Below, in pieces: positions 1 to 9,707 of a stretch of DNA of 39,800 nucleotides (position 1 is its first letter; every line of letters starts with the position of its first letter). Location: NCBI GenBank assembly GCA_031291725.1, contig JARLIM010000010.1, forward strand, positions 1 through 39,800, written 5' to 3'. The notes below the pieces were generated by a model. That model saw only the letters and a program-made list of their open reading frames with translations, was not told the origin of the DNA and ran no database searches. Made by a program: the position numbers and the translations under genes. The DNA comes from Acetobacteraceae bacterium (lineage in GTDB: Bacteria > Pseudomonadota > Alphaproteobacteria > Acetobacterales > Acetobacteraceae).

Positions 1-2544
1 ATTGTTCAGCGTGATCACCGCATTGGCGCCCACCTGCTGGATATGCGTCAGCAGCGTGGCGAAGTTGGGCACCGAGAGCGCGCCGTTGAGGTCGATCACG
101 TCGAAACCGCCGCCGGAGCCCGCGCGGAAATCGGTGATCACGTCATTGCCGGTGCCCGCCGTGAAAGCGAACACATCGCTCTGGCCGCCGCCGGTCAGCG
201 TCTGGTTGCCGGAAGGCCCGATGAGGGTGACGTTGTTGGCCCCACCGCGAATGGTGGCGTCGCTCACGCTGGTCTGCGAGAAATCCAGCGTGGCACCGGC
301 GGTGCCGCCTTGGATGACCACGCCGGAATAGCCATTGCCGGAAATCGTCGCGATGCCGTTGCCCGCGCCGAAATTGCCCGCCAAGCCGATCACCGCGTTG
401 TTCATCCCGGCCTGGATCGTGCCGCCGCCGATGTCGTTATAGGTGTTGGCGTAGTTGTAGACGTCATCCACCGTGAAGGTATCGTTGCCGCCGCCATTGA
501 ACGTGTCGCCGGTGTTGGTGACTTTGTAGTTCAACCCGCTTTGCGGGGCCGTGATCACCTGATTGCCCTGCCCGGCGCTGATGCCGACGCCGTTGAGGGT
601 GATGCCGGTCAGGTTCAGCACCGCGCCTTGGCTTGCCACCATCACGCCGGTGTAGCCGTTGGCCGAGAGCGTGCCGATGCCGTCCGCCGATGTCAGGCTG
701 TTGCTGAAGCCGAGCAGCGCGTTGTCGGTGCCCGCCTGCAACGTGCCGCCCGCGATGTCGTTGTAGGTGTTGTAGTTGTTGTAGCTGTCCACCACCGTGA
801 AGGTGTCGTTGCCACCGCCGTTGATGATGTCGTTGTAGTTCGACACCTTGTAGTTCAGCCCGCTCTGCGGCGCCGTCACCGTCTGCCCGGTCTGTGCCAG
901 GCTGACCCCCACGCCGTTGAGGGTGATGCCGGTCAGGTTCAGCACCGCGCCTTGGCTTGCCACCATCACGCCGGTGTAGCCGTTGGCCGACAGCGTGCCG
1001 ATGCCGTCCGCCGCCGTCAGGCTGTTGGTGAAGCCGAGCAGCGCGTTATTGGTGCCCGCCTGCAATGTGCCGCCCGCGATGTCGTTGTAGGTGTTGTAGT
1101 TGTTGTAGCTGTCCACCACCGTGAAGGTGTCGTTGCCACCGCCGTTGATGACGTCGCTGTAGTTCGACACCCGGTAGTTCAGCCCGGTCTGCGGCGCCGT
1201 GACGGTCTGGCCGGTTTGCGACAGATCGACACCCACGCCGTTGAGCGTGATGCCGGTCAGATTCAACACCGCGCCGTTGCTGCCGGTATACACGCCGGTA
1301 TGACCGTTGGCCGACAGCGTGCCGATGCCGTCCGCCGCCGTCAGGCTGTTGCTGAAGCCGAGCAGGGCGTTGTCGGTGCCAGCCTGCAATGTGCCACCGG
1401 CGACATCGTTGTAGGCGTTATATTCGATGTAGGAGTCAGCGACCGTGAAGGTGTCGTCCCCCCCGGCAGCGATGGTGTCGCCATAGGTGGAGACCGTGTA
1501 GTTCAGCCCGGTCTGCGGCACGGTGACGATCTGGCCGTTCTGCGTCAGGCTGATCCCCACGCCGTTGAGCGCAATGCCGGTGGTGTTGAGCACACCCCCC
1601 TGACTGCCCACCTGCACGCCGGTATGGCCATTGGCCGACAGCGTGGCGATGCCATCCGCCGAGGTCAGGCTGTTGCTGAAGGCAAGCAGCGCATTGTTCA
1701 CGCCCGCCTGAACGGTGCCGCCGGAGAGATCGTTATAGGCATTATAGTTGTTGTAGGTGTCCACCACCGAGAACACATCGCCGCCCACACCGTTGAAGGT
1801 GTCGCCTGCGGTGCTGACCGTGTAGTTGACGTTGCCCTGCGTGGTGGTGATCGTCTGATTGGCCTGGTCGGCATCAATCGCCACGCCGCTGATGCGCACG
1901 CCGGCCAGATTGAGAACCGCGCCATTGCCGCCGACCATGGCACCCGTATAGCCGTTGGACAGAATGGCGGCGATGCCGTCGCCATTGACCACATTGCCAC
2001 CCATGCCGATGAAGGCATTGTTGACACCCGCCAAAATGACGCCGCCGGTGGGCTCATTATAGGTGTTGAATTCACTGGCAAACGGGGTGACGACGGTGAA
2101 GGTGTCATGCCCCGCACCATCGATGGTGGCATTGTTGCCGCTCACCAGATAGCTGCCGCCCGCCGAGGTGCTGGTGATGGTCTGTGCCGTGTATTGGTTG
2201 GCGGCAATCGTCACGTTGGACAGCGCCACGCCAGACAGGTTGAGCACCGCACTGTTGTCGCTCAGCGTCACGCCGCTATAGCCGTTGCCGGCAATCGCCG
2301 AGATGCCGTTGGACGGTCCGAAATTGCCCGCAAGGCCGATGAAGGCATTGTTCACACCACCCAGGATGGTGCCGCCGGAAGCGTCAGTGAAGGAATTGTA
2401 GTTCACATAGGGGTTCAAGATGACAAAACTATCGCCCACCCCGCCGATCAACGTATCGCCCGTGGACGACTCATCGAATGTGACCGAGCCTGAAGTGTTG
2501 CTCACTGCCTGATTAGCAACGGAAACCTGATCGACGCTTGCCAT
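1..2544 (-). CDS. Large repetitive RTX-like secreted protein (3' end outside window)
   Basis: The minus strand is open for 848 codons from ATG at 2544 to the window edge. The start has a GCAGGGGG ribosome-binding site five bases upstream; in-frame ATGs at 2580 and 2598 lack one. The protein has no classical signal peptide. It consists of about seven glycine-, asparagine- and threonine-rich repeats of 108 residues, each with a GGxxDTFTV-like strand and an NGYTGV-like segment. The last visible part (about residues 765-848) changes to a GGGQSDVFAFTAGTGND...DVIDL pattern. This resembles the C-terminal region of RTX and serralysin-type proteins, which leave the cell through type I secretion. An adhesin or biofilm-matrix protein is the likeliest role, but that is inference. 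No catalytic domain is visible and no type I secretion genes lie in the window. The gene is divergent from purB. Confidence 0.8.
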   Translation of the reverse strand, partial: MASVDQVSVANQAVSNTSGSVTFDESSTGDTLIGGVGDSFVILNPYVNYNSFTDASGGTILGGVNNAFIGLAGNFGPSNGISAIAGNGYSGVTLSDNSAVLNLSGVALSNVTIAANQYTAQTITSTSAGGSYLVSGNNATIDGAGHDTFTVVTPFASEFNTYNEPTGGVILAGVNNAFIGMGGNVVNGDGIAAILSNGYTGAMVGGNGAVLNLAGVRISGVAIDADQANQTITTTQGNVNYTVSTAGDTFNGVGGDVFSVVDTYNNYNAYNDLSGGTVQAGVNNALLAFSNSLTSADGIATLSANGHTGVQVGSQGGVLNTTGIALNGVGISLTQNGQIVTVPQTGLNYTVSTYGDTIAAGGDDTFTVADSYIEYNAYNDVAGGTLQAGTDNALLGFSNSLTAADGIGTLSANGHTGVYTGSNGAVLNLTGITLNGVGVDLSQTGQTVTAPQTGLNYRVSNYSDVINGGGNDTFTVVDSYNNYNTYNDIAGGTLQAGTNNALLGFTNSLTAADGIGTLSANGYTGVMVASQGAVLNLTGITLNGVGVSLAQTGQTVTAPQSGLNYKVSNYNDIINGGGNDTFTVVDSYNNYNTYNDIAGGTLQAGTDNALLGFSNSLTSADGIGTLSANGYTGVMVASQGAVLNLTGITLNGVGISAGQGNQVITAPQSGLNYKVTNTGDTFNGGGNDTFTVDDVYNYANTYNDIGGGTIQAGMNNAVIGLAGNFGAGNGIATISGNGYSGVVIQGGTAGATLDFSQTSVSDATIRGGANNVTLIGPSGNQTLTGGGQSDVFAFTAGTGNDVITDFRAGSGGGFDVIDLNGALSVPNFATLLTHIQQVGANAVITLNN
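323..2275 (-). repeat. Tandem 324-bp (108-aa) coding repeats
   Basis: The same codon position of the repeat recurs at 323, 647, 971, 1295, 1619, 1943 and 2273. The first five spacings are exactly 324 bp and the last is 330 bp. A second anchor (the DTFTV strand) recurs at 475, 799, 1123, 1447 and 1771 with the same 324-bp period. Units centred near 650 and 970 are almost identical at DNA level; the units nearest the N-terminus have diverged most. The coordinates span the anchors, not exact unit borders. Confidence 0.9.
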
Positions 2545-2726
2545 GATGGCCCCCTGCGAACCGTCAGCTGGCTGCTGCATGATGGGTGCGGCCAGCATGA
2601 TTCTACAGGTTTAGGTTTGCTCTGGTCTACAGCAAAATGTCAGACCTATTTGGGTCTATTTAATTGCAGGTCTCCCCGCCGACAGCGCACGATCCTGCAA
2701 GGTTGCGCAAACATCCCCCCCGATGA

Positions 2727-2752
2727 CGTGATTGTGCATGACGCACATCACG
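2727..2752. other. Imperfect palindrome in the 342-bp purB upstream region
   Basis: The divergent intergenic region 2545-2886 holds no recognisable gene. Its clearest structure is CGTGA-T-TGTGC, a five-base loop, then GCACA-TCACG. It could be an operator for purB or the repetitive-protein gene, or an RNA hairpin. No known regulator site is recognised. A weaker AGACC/GGTCT inverted repeat lies near 2642-2660. Confidence 0.35.
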
Positions 2753-2886
2753 GGTGGATGTGTCTCCGCGGGGCGGTATCCGCAAACTATCCCCCGCTCA
2801 CGGCAGGGCTGCGACGGAGATCTGTTGCCGTGTTGGCTTGGCCGGAATAGACCGGGCGCACCCTTCGACAACTCGGACATCCCGCC

Positions 2887-4236
2887 ATGATCCCCCGCTA
2901 CTCCCGCCCGCAAATGGCCAATATCTGGGCTCCCGAGAACCGCTATCGCATCTGGTTTGAAATCGAGGCGCTGGCCGCCGAGGCGATGGCGCAGCTGGGC
3001 GATATCCCGGAGGAGTCCGCACGCAATATCCGCGTCAAGGGCAGCGAGAAGCTGGCGGGGATCAATGCCGACGAGATCGCCCGCATCGACGCCATCGAGG
3101 CCGTCACCCGTCATGACGTGATCGCCTTCCTGACCTGGTTGGCCGAAGCCATCGGCGATGACAGCCGCTTCGTCCATCTCGGCATGACCAGCTCGGACGT
3201 GCTCGACACCTGCCTCAACGTCCAGCTCACCCAGGCCGCCGATCTGCTGATCGCCGATGTGGACGCCGTGCTGGCAGCGCTCAAGAAGCGGGCTTTCGAG
3301 TTCAAGCACACGGTCACCATCGGCCGCAGCCACGGCATCCATGCCGAGCCGACCAGCTTTGGCCTCAAGCTCGCCGGGCATTACGCCGAATTCGCCCGCA
3401 ACCGCGAACGCCTCGTTGCCGCCCGCGCCGAGATCGCCACCTGCGCGATTTCCGGCGCCGTCGGCACCTTCGCCCATCTTGATCCGCGCATCGAAGCCTA
3501 TGTGGCTGAAAAGCTCGGCCTCGCCGTCGAGCCGGTTTCCACCCAGGTCATCCCGCGCGACCGCCACGCCGCCTTTTTCTGTGCGCTGGGCGTCGTCGCC
3601 TCGGGCATCGAACGTCTGGCCACCGAAGTGCGCCATTTGCAGCGCTCCGAAGTGCGCGAGGCGGAGGAATTCTTCCACGCCGGGCAGAAGGGCAGCTCGG
3701 CAATGCCGCACAAGCGCAACCCGGTGCTGAGCGAAAACCTCACCGGCCTCGCCCGCATCGTGCGCAGCGCCGTCACCCCGGCACTGGAGAACGTCACGCT
3801 TTGGCACGAGCGTGACATTTCGCACTCCTCGGTCGAACGCGCGATCTGCCCGGACGCGACGGTCACGCTGGATTTCGCGTTGATGCGGCTGGCCGGGATG
3901 ATGGACAAGCTGACCGTCTATCCCGACCAGATGACCGCCAATCTCGACGCGCTCGGCGGCGTGGTGCATTCCGGCGAAATCCTGCTCGCCTTGGCGCGCG
4001 GCGGCATTCTGCGTGAGGACGCCTATCGCATCGTGCAACGCAACGCGATGGCGACCTGGACCAATCTCGGCAAGCCCGGCTGCAAGTCCTTCCGCGAGAA
4101 CCTCGACGCCGACCCCGAAGTCGTCGGCCGCGTTCCGGCCGAGCTGCTCGACGCGGCGATGGATTCGAAGCTGCATCTGCGCCAGATCGACGCGATCTAC
4201 ACGCGGGTGTTCGGTGAGGCCGGGCCTGCGGCGTAA
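2887..4236 (+). CDS. purB: Adenylosuccinate lyase
   Basis: This 449-residue protein has the usual length for PurB. The enzyme cleaves SAICAR to AICAR plus fumarate, and adenylosuccinate to AMP plus fumarate, in purine synthesis in the cytosol. The fumarase/aspartase-superfamily motifs are present: GMTSSDV at about 99-105, the GRSHG histidine at about 149, and the signature [11 protein letters not shown] at about 269-279, the flexible catalytic loop. The ATG start matches the family N-terminus ([10 protein letters not shown]); its ribosome-binding site is weak. A strong terminator follows, so it appears monocistronic, although other purine genes lie on the same strand a short distance downstream. 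Confidence 0.97.
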   Translation: MIPRYSRPQMANIWAPENRYRIWFEIEALAAEAMAQLGDIPEESARNIRVKGSEKLAGINADEIARIDAIEAVTRHDVIAFLTWLAEAIGDDSRFVHLGMTSSDVLDTCLNVQLTQAADLLIADVDAVLAALKKRAFEFKHTVTIGRSHGIHAEPTSFGLKLAGHYAEFARNRERLVAARAEIATCAISGAVGTFAHLDPRIEAYVAEKLGLAVEPVSTQVIPRDRHAAFFCALGVVASGIERLATEVRHLQRSEVREAEEFFHAGQKGSSAMPHKRNPVLSENLTGLARIVRSAVTPALENVTLWHERDISHSSVERAICPDATVTLDFALMRLAGMMDKLTVYPDQMTANLDALGGVVHSGEILLALARGGILREDAYRIVQRNAMATWTNLGKPGCKSFRENLDADPEVVGRVPAELLDAAMDSKLHLRQIDAIYTRVFGEAGPAA

Positions 4237-4259
4237 GCTGCTCTGCGAAGGTGATCGCA

Positions 4260-4286
4260 AAAACGGCGGGCATTGCCCGCCGTTTT
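4260..4286. terminator. Rho-independent terminator, probably bidirectional
   Basis: A perfect 11-bp stem (AAAACGGCGGG, loop CATTG, CCCGCCGTTTT) lies 23 bases after the purB stop. The stem ends in T-rich DNA on both strands, so it can also end the convergent PEP-CTERM gene that stops at 4310. Confidence 0.9.
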
Positions 4287-4309
4287 CATATCGAGTTCCC
4301 GCCGTCGGA

Positions 4310-4861
4310 TCAGGCGCGGCGGCGGCGGCGCAAAGCAGCCAGCCCGGCGACACTTGCTCCGAGCAACGCCATGCTCGCCGGTTCGGGAACCGTGGTCTCG
4401 ATCACCGTTCCACCGCTCAGATCGGTCGTAACGCCATTGTAGACGAGTGTACTGCCACCGTTATCCACGGCGCCGGCAATACCGACCATAGAGACATCGG
4501 TAAAAACGTCATTTAAATCCACACTCGCATAGTTTCCGACCGCATCGGAAAACGAAATAATCGCGAATCCACCAAAAATTGTATATTGAATGTAGGCAGA
4601 ATCCGGAATATCCGGCTGGAATCCAAGATTTACACCGGAATATGCTGTACTTAAGGCCGAAAACGCAAATTGATATTGCTGAGGAGTATCGTTAATATTC
4701 GGAGGCTGATTGAAATCGATCGAGAAATCGAACGTCACGGTGCCGCCGGAAAACGCTTCGGTGATCGCATATGAATGGACATCCTGGGCTTTAACTTCCC
4801 GGCCGTGAAGCATGAACGCAACACAACATGTCAGTGTCACGAAAAACGACTTGAATTTCAT
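4310..4861 (-). CDS. PEP-CTERM sorting domain protein
   Basis: A 183-residue exported protein. It begins with a Sec signal peptide (MKFKSFFVTLTCCVAFM..., likely cleaved near AQD around residue 25). It ends with a PEP-CTERM tail at about 158-183: VPEPAS, a hydrophobic segment, then five arginines. Such tails are recognised by an exosortase, which is not in this window. The middle part is serine-, asparagine- and aromatic-rich with no recognised catalytic domain. A GGAG ribosome-binding site precedes the ATG. The gene and its upstream region (4862-4950) are clearly more AT-rich than their neighbours, which suggests acquisition by transfer. It sits alone between purB and purC, convergent with purB. 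Function is unknown; a surface or matrix role is inferred. Confidence 0.85.
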   Translation of the reverse strand: MKFKSFFVTLTCCVAFMLHGREVKAQDVHSYAITEAFSGGTVTFDFSIDFNQPPNINDTPQQYQFAFSALSTAYSGVNLGFQPDIPDSAYIQYTIFGGFAIISFSDAVGNYASVDLNDVFTDVSMVGIAGAVDNGGSTLVYNGVTTDLSGGTVIETTVPEPASMALLGASVAGLAALRRRRRA

Positions 4862-5110
4862 ATCATTTCTCCAAACTTGCCGAGAACCTATTTCAAAATA
4901 AATTTATGGTCAATCATTATGTGCGCATTATGATTTCAACTATAAATTGATTTGAGCGCCTGGACGATGACGCCCGCCCCGACAACCGTCCCTACGCCAC
5001 CCTCTTATGTGTCACCCGTGTGGCACCCAAACGGGCCGCCTGCTATAGGGCGCGAGCTTCCCCGCTTGGGGACCGTCGCGCACGAGGCTTCGTGCCTCCA
5101 AGGAACCAGC

Positions 5111-5875
5111 ATGGCCCGCCGCCGCCAACTCTACGAAGGTAAAGCCAAAATCCTGTTCGAAGGCCCGGAACCCGGCACCCTCGTGCAGTATTTCAAGGAT
5201 GACGCCTCTGCCTTCAACGCGCAGAAAAAGGGCACCATCACCGGCAAGGGTGTGCTCAACAACCGCATCAGCGAATATCTGATGACCAAGCTGGGCGAGA
5301 TCGGCGTGCCGACGCATTTTGTGCGCCGCCTGAATATGCGCGAGCAGCTGATCCGCGAAGTCGAGATCATTCCGATTGATGTTGTCGTGCGCAACGTCGC
5401 CGCCGGCTCGCTGTCCAAGCGCCTCGGCATCCCCGAAGGCACCCGCCTGCCGCGCTCGATCATCGAATATTACTACAAGAACGACACGCTGCAGAACCCG
5501 TGGGTGGCCGAAGAGCACATCACCGCCTTCGGCTGGGCGCACCCGCAGGACATGGACGACATCGTGGCGCTGACCCTGCGCATCAACGATTTCCTCACCG
5601 GCCTGTTCCTCGGCGTCGGCATCACGCTGGTCGATTTCAAGATCGAGTTCGGACGGCTGTGGGAGAATGATGACATGCGCATCGTGCTCGCCGACGAACT
5701 CAGCCCGGATAATTGTCGTCTGTGGGATTCCAAGACGAACGAAAAGATGGACAAGGACCGCTTCCGCCGCGACCTCGGTCGGGTGGAAGAGGCGTATCAG
5801 GAAGTGGCACGGCGACTGGGGATTCTGCCCGAGGCGGGGATGCGGGATCTCAAGGGGCCGGAGACGATGCAGTAA
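5111..5875 (+). CDS. purC: Phosphoribosylaminoimidazole-succinocarboxamide synthase (SAICAR synthetase)
   Basis: 254 residues from the ATG at 5111, which has an AAGGA ribosome-binding site; the reading frame stays open further upstream but the family starts with xRRxLYEGKAK. The enzyme joins aspartate to CAIR using ATP to give SAICAR, the substrate of PurB. Family motifs are visible: LYEGKAK at 7-13, the DDASAF segment, [12 protein letters not shown] at about 92-103, and LVDFKIEFG and LADELSPDN in the ATP/Mg-binding part. The 249-bp upstream region contains a small GCACGA/TCGTGC hairpin at 5080-5095, close to the start, and no other feature I can name. Confidence 0.96.
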   Translation: MARRRQLYEGKAKILFEGPEPGTLVQYFKDDASAFNAQKKGTITGKGVLNNRISEYLMTKLGEIGVPTHFVRRLNMREQLIREVEIIPIDVVVRNVAAGSLSKRLGIPEGTRLPRSIIEYYYKNDTLQNPWVAEEHITAFGWAHPQDMDDIVALTLRINDFLTGLFLGVGITLVDFKIEFGRLWENDDMRIVLADELSPDNCRLWDSKTNEKMDKDRFRRDLGRVEEAYQEVARRLGILPEAGMRDLKGPETMQ

Positions 5876-5946
5876 GGGCTTGCCCGGAATTGTCTGCTGA
5901 GCCCCCAAAGGGGCATCAGGATGAGCGTCTCGCAGGAGCAAAAGCT

Positions 5947-6249
5947 ATGCGGCTTGTCTTCAACTGGGATCCGGGCAAAGCGCAACGCAATCTGGCCAAG
6001 CACGGCGTGTCGTTCGACGAAGCGACACGGGTTTTTCTCGACCCGCTCGCGCTGACCATCTTTGATGACGACCACAGCGCCGATGAAGACAGATGGATCA
6101 CGATGGGCATGGTGGGCCGGGCAAAGATCTTGCTTGTCGTCCATACGCATGTTGAAGTGACACAAGACACTGTTGCGATACGCATCATTTCCGCGCGCCG
6201 TCCAAACCGGAATGAGGCAGGGCAGTATCGCCAAGAGGTGCAACCATGA
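5947..6249 (+). CDS. brnT: BrnT family toxin
   Basis: 100 residues from the ATG at 5947, chosen because of the AGGAG ten bases upstream; the frame is open further upstream inside purC. BrnT is a RelE-like ribonuclease toxin of type II toxin-antitoxin systems that blocks translation. Characteristic features are the N-terminal FNWDPGKAQRNLAKHGVSF segment, the downstream F-x-DP motif, and the C-terminal VVHT...IRIISARRPNRNE...Y segment. It overlaps the downstream antitoxin gene by four bases (ATGA), the usual BrnT-BrnA order. In BrnTA systems the complex normally represses its own promoter. The pair separates purC from purS-purQ-purL. Confidence 0.88.
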   Translation: MRLVFNWDPGKAQRNLAKHGVSFDEATRVFLDPLALTIFDDDHSADEDRWITMGMVGRAKILLVVHTHVEVTQDTVAIRIISARRPNRNEAGQYRQEVQP

Positions 6250-6446
6250 AAGACAACTACGATTTCTCGAAAGGCGAGCGCGGCAAGTTCTTCCGCAAGG
6301 AAGCGACACTTGTTCCGCCGGTTCACCTCGATCCCGAAATTTTGAGCTATCTGTCCGCTCGCGCGGATGCTCAGGGGGCATCGCTGAGCGAACTGGTCAA
6401 CCTGATGCTGCAAAAAGATATCGAGTTGATCGAACTGGCGCGGTAG
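6246..6446 (+). CDS. brnA: BrnA-like antitoxin
   Basis: 66 residues, starting inside the brnT stop codon. The N-terminal half (KDNYDFSKGERGKFFRK) is the toxin-binding region typical of BrnA partners. The C-terminal half (VHLDPEILSYLSARADAQG, then SLSELVNLMLQKDIEL) has a ribbon-helix-helix pattern used for operator binding and dimerisation. It should neutralise BrnT and co-repress the pair. Assignment rests on this pattern and on position directly after brnT. Confidence 0.83.
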   Translation: MKDNYDFSKGERGKFFRKEATLVPPVHLDPEILSYLSARADAQGASLSELVNLMLQKDIELIELAR

Positions 6447-6579
6447 TCTGCCCGCCACCCCCACCGGATACCAGTCACGCGCTGTCTCTCATTGACAGGG
6501 GCTGCGGAATCAGGGCTTTCGCGCTATTGAATCAAGCGCCTTTTGCACCTGCCCACCTCCCCGGCCAAGGAGCCCGCCC

Positions 6580-6819
6580 GTGAAAGCCATCGTAACCGTT
6601 ATGCTGAAAAACGGTGTTCTCGACCCGCAAGGCAAGGCGATCGGCCATGCGCTGGGCACACTCGGCTTTGAGGGCGTGGGCGAAGTGCGCGTGGGCAAGC
6701 GCATCGAATTGGAATTGGCCGAGACCGATCCGGCAGCCGCCCGCCGCGCCGCTGAAGAGATGGGCCGCAAGCTGCTCGCCAATATGGTGATCGAAAGCTT
6801 CACGGTGGAGATCGTCTGA
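6580..6819 (+). CDS. purS: Phosphoribosylformylglycinamidine synthase subunit PurS
   Basis: 79 residues beginning at GTG, with an AAGGAG ribosome-binding site seven bases upstream. PurS is the small structural subunit that bridges PurQ and PurL in the FGAM synthase complex and is typically 80-85 residues. The sequence ([21 protein letters not shown], then [14 protein letters not shown]) is standard. It is separated from purQ by one base, so purS-purQ-purL form one operon. Confidence 0.95.
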   Translation: MKAIVTVMLKNGVLDPQGKAIGHALGTLGFEGVGEVRVGKRIELELAETDPAAARRAAEEMGRKLLANMVIESFTVEIV

Positions 6820-6820
6820 G

Positions 6821-7513
6821 ATGCGCGCTGCCATCGTCGTCTTCCCCGGCATCAACCGCGAGCGCGACATGGCCATCGCCCTCGAACGCGCCACCGGCCG
6901 CAAGCCGCGCATGATCTGGCACAAGGAAACCGATCTGGGAGGCACCGACCTTGTCGTGCTGCCCGGCGGGTTTTCCTATGGCGATTATCTGCGCTGCGGT
7001 GCGATGGCCTCGCTCTCGCCGGTGATGACCGCCGTCAAGGCGCATGCCGCGCGCGGCGGTTACGTGCTGGCCGTGTGCAACGGCTTCCAGATCGTCACCG
7101 AAGCCGGCCTGCTGCCGGGCGCGTTGCTGCGCAATGCCGGGCTGCGCTTCCTGTCGATGGATTGCCATCTGCGCGTTGAGCGGGCCGATACCGCCTTCAC
7201 CGGGCAGTATCGGAAGGGCCAGATCTTCCGCGCCCCGATGGCGCATGGCGATGGCAATTACACCGCCTCGCCCGAAGATCTCGACCGTCTGGAGGGCGAA
7301 GGCCTCGTGGCGTTCCGCTATGCCGAAGCCGATGGCGCGATTTCGGACAAGGCCAATCGCAACGGCTCGGCACGCAACATCGCCGGCATCTTCTCACCCA
7401 ATCTGCGCGTGTGTGGCCTGATGCCGCACCCGGAGAACCTCGTTGATCCGCTGATGGGCGGCACGGACGGCAAGCCGTTGTTTGACGGTCTCGCCGCAGC
7501 CCTGGCCGCCTGA
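6821..7513 (+). CDS. purQ: Phosphoribosylformylglycinamidine synthase subunit PurQ (glutaminase)
   Basis: 230 residues, the usual length. This class I glutamine amidotransferase subunit hydrolyses glutamine and passes ammonia to PurL. The nucleophile cysteine is in [10 protein letters not shown] (about residue 86) and the catalytic His-Glu pair is in LMPHPENL (about 208-210). The N-terminal FPGINRERD replaces the more common FPGSNCDRD, a conservative variation. It starts one base after purS. Confidence 0.96.
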   Translation: MRAAIVVFPGINRERDMAIALERATGRKPRMIWHKETDLGGTDLVVLPGGFSYGDYLRCGAMASLSPVMTAVKAHAARGGYVLAVCNGFQIVTEAGLLPGALLRNAGLRFLSMDCHLRVERADTAFTGQYRKGQIFRAPMAHGDGNYTASPEDLDRLEGEGLVAFRYAEADGAISDKANRNGSARNIAGIFSPNLRVCGLMPHPENLVDPLMGGTDGKPLFDGLAAALAA

Positions 7514-7523
7514 GGAAAAGCAC

Positions 7524-9707
7524 ATGAAACCGGTGAACCAGGCGCTTGCCGCCGAATTCGGCCTCTCGGCTGACGAATATCAGCGCGTTCTCGACATCAT
7601 GGGCCGCACGCCGTCCTTCACGGAATTGGGCGTGTTCTCGGTGATGTGGTCGGAACATTGCTCCTACAAATCCTCGCGTGTCTGGCTGAAGACGTTGCCG
7701 ACCAAGGCGGCGTGGGTGATCCACGGACCGGGTGAGAATGCGGGCGTGGTGGATATCGGCGAAGGGCTCGCCGCCATCTTCAAGATGGAGAGCCACAACC
7801 ACCCGTCCTTCATCGAACCCTATCAGGGGGCGGCCACCGGCGTCGGCGGCATCTTACGGGATGTGTTCACGATGGGCGCTCGTCCCATAGCCAATTTGAA
7901 CGCGCTGCGCTTCGGCGATCCGAAACTGGCCAAGACCAAATCGGTGGTTGATGGCTGCGTGCGCGGCATCGGCGGCTACGGCAATTGCGTGGGCGTGCCG
8001 ACGGTGGGCGGTGAGGTGAATTTCCACCCATCCTATAACGGCAATCCGCTGGTCAATGCGATGACAGTGGGCATTGCCGATCAGGACAAGATCTTCCTCT
8101 CGGCAGCGGCTGGCATCGGCAACCCGGTGGTCTATGTCGGCTCCAAAACCGGGCGAGACGGCATTCACGGCGCCACCATGGCCTCCACCGAGTTCGACGC
8201 CGACAGCGAAAGCAAGCGCCCGACCGTGCAGGTGGGTGACCCGTTCGTGGAGAAGCTGCTGATCGAAGCCTGCCTGGAGCTGATGGCGACCGACGCCATC
8301 GTCGCCATTCAGGACATGGGTGCGGCCGGCCTGACATCCTCCTCCGTCGAGATGGCGGGCAAGGGCGGTGTGGGCATCGAGCTGATCCTGGACGATGTGC
8401 CGCAGCGTGAGCCGAATATGTCGGCCTATGAGATGATGCTCTCCGAAAGCCAGGAGCGCATGCTGATCGTCATCGACCCCGCGCGCGAAGACATCGCACG
8501 GGCGATATTCGACAAATGGGACCTCGATTTCGCCGTCATCGGTCACATCACCGACACCGGACGCATCGTCGTCAAGCATAAGGGCGTGGTGGAAGCCGAT
8601 ATTCCGCTCGATCCGCTCGCCGAGCAGGCCCCGCTCTATGAGCGCCCGTGGGTTGCAACCCCCAAGCCCGCGCCGTTGGGCGATGTGACCGATCCGGTGG
8701 GGATTGCCCCGGCATTGCTGAAGCTGATCGGCTGCCCCGATCTCGCCTCGCGCGCCTGGATCACCGATCAGTATGACAGCACGGTGGGCGGTCAGACGGT
8801 CAAGCGTCCGGGTGCCGCCGATGCCGCCGTGGTGCGCATCGAAGGCCGCAAACGCGCGCTCGCCATCACCACCGATTGCACGCCGCGCTATGTGCAGGCC
8901 GACCCGGAAATGGGCGGCGCGCAGGCGGTGGCGGAGACGTGGCGCAACATCACCGCTGTCGGTGCGCTTCCCTTGGCGATCACCGACAACATGAATTTCG
9001 GCAATCCGCAGAAGCCGGAGATCATGGGCCAGTTTGTCGGCGCCATCAAAGGCATGGCGGCGGCGTGCATCGCGCTCGACTACCCGGTCGTGTCAGGCAA
9101 CGTCTCGCTCTACAATGAAACCGAGGGCAAAGGCATTCTGCCCACGCCTGCCATTGGCGGTCTGGGCGTGCTGGAAGATGCGGCCCACGCCGTGGGGCTT
9201 GGCCTGAAGCCCGGCCTGTCGCTGGTGCTGGTGGGTGAAACACAGGGTGAGCTAGGCCAATCGCTCTGGCTGCGTGAAATCTTGGGCCGTGAAGAGGGCG
9301 CACCGCCGCCGGTCGATCTGGCCGCCGAACGCCGCAACGGCGATTTCGTGCGTGGGCAGATTCTGGCGGGCAAAGTTGCCGCGTGTCATGACGTGGCCGA
9401 TGGCGGTCTGCTGGTCGCGGTGGCCGAAATGGCGATGGCCGGTGACGTGGGTGCCACCCTTACGGCAGCACCGTCCGGTGTGGCGGCGCATGCTTATTGG
9501 TTCGGTGAGGATCAGGCGCGCTACGTGATCGCCACCGCCGATGCCGAGGCCCTCCTCGCCGCTGCAACAAAAGCGGGCGTTCCGGCGATTTTGCTGGGTC
9601 ATTCCGGCGGCAGCGGTTTGACATTGGCAGACGGCACCACAATATCGGTGGCAGAGTTGGTGCGTGAAAACGCTCGCTTCTTCCCGGAATGGATGGACGT
9701 ACCCTGA
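7524..9707 (+). CDS. purL: Phosphoribosylformylglycinamidine synthase subunit PurL
   Basis: 727 residues from the ATG at 7524, chosen for the GAGGAAAAG ribosome-binding site and the family N-terminus; a frame extension to 7482 overlaps purQ. PurL is the ATP-dependent synthetase subunit that converts FGAR plus ammonia to FGAM. Landmarks are the SEHCSYKSS segment near residue 40, the ESHNHPS nucleotide-binding motif near 90, and the GGQTVKRPG region. The length fits the small PurL type that needs PurS and PurQ, encoded just upstream. The stop overlaps the bolA start. Confidence 0.97.
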   Translation: MKPVNQALAAEFGLSADEYQRVLDIMGRTPSFTELGVFSVMWSEHCSYKSSRVWLKTLPTKAAWVIHGPGENAGVVDIGEGLAAIFKMESHNHPSFIEPYQGAATGVGGILRDVFTMGARPIANLNALRFGDPKLAKTKSVVDGCVRGIGGYGNCVGVPTVGGEVNFHPSYNGNPLVNAMTVGIADQDKIFLSAAAGIGNPVVYVGSKTGRDGIHGATMASTEFDADSESKRPTVQVGDPFVEKLLIEACLELMATDAIVAIQDMGAAGLTSSSVEMAGKGGVGIELILDDVPQREPNMSAYEMMLSESQERMLIVIDPAREDIARAIFDKWDLDFAVIGHITDTGRIVVKHKGVVEADIPLDPLAEQAPLYERPWVATPKPAPLGDVTDPVGIAPALLKLIGCPDLASRAWITDQYDSTVGGQTVKRPGAADAAVVRIEGRKRALAITTDCTPRYVQADPEMGGAQAVAETWRNITAVGALPLAITDNMNFGNPQKPEIMGQFVGAIKGMAAACIALDYPVVSGNVSLYNETEGKGILPTPAIGGLGVLEDAAHAVGLGLKPGLSLVLVGETQGELGQSLWLREILGREEGAPPPVDLAAERRNGDFVRGQILAGKVAACHDVADGGLLVAVAEMAMAGDVGATLTAAPSGVAAHAYWFGEDQARYVIATADAEALLAAATKAGVPAILLGHSGGSGLTLADGTTISVAELVRENARFFPEWMDVP

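Noticed and set aside
323..2275. Regular repeats considered as a CRISPR array
   Set aside because: The period is 324 bp, the units are coding and nearly contiguous in similarity, and there are no short repeats with unique spacers.
43..2493. 816-codon open frame on the plus strand, antisense to the repetitive gene
   Set aside because: Its repetitive His/Val/Ala/Arg-rich product mirrors the opposite-strand repeats. The minus-strand frame has a good start, ribosome-binding site and RTX-like ending, so this frame is a by-product of GC-rich repeats.
2656..4353. 565-codon minus-strand frame opposite purB
   Set aside because: It runs through the purB terminator and opposes a full-length, motif-complete PurB.
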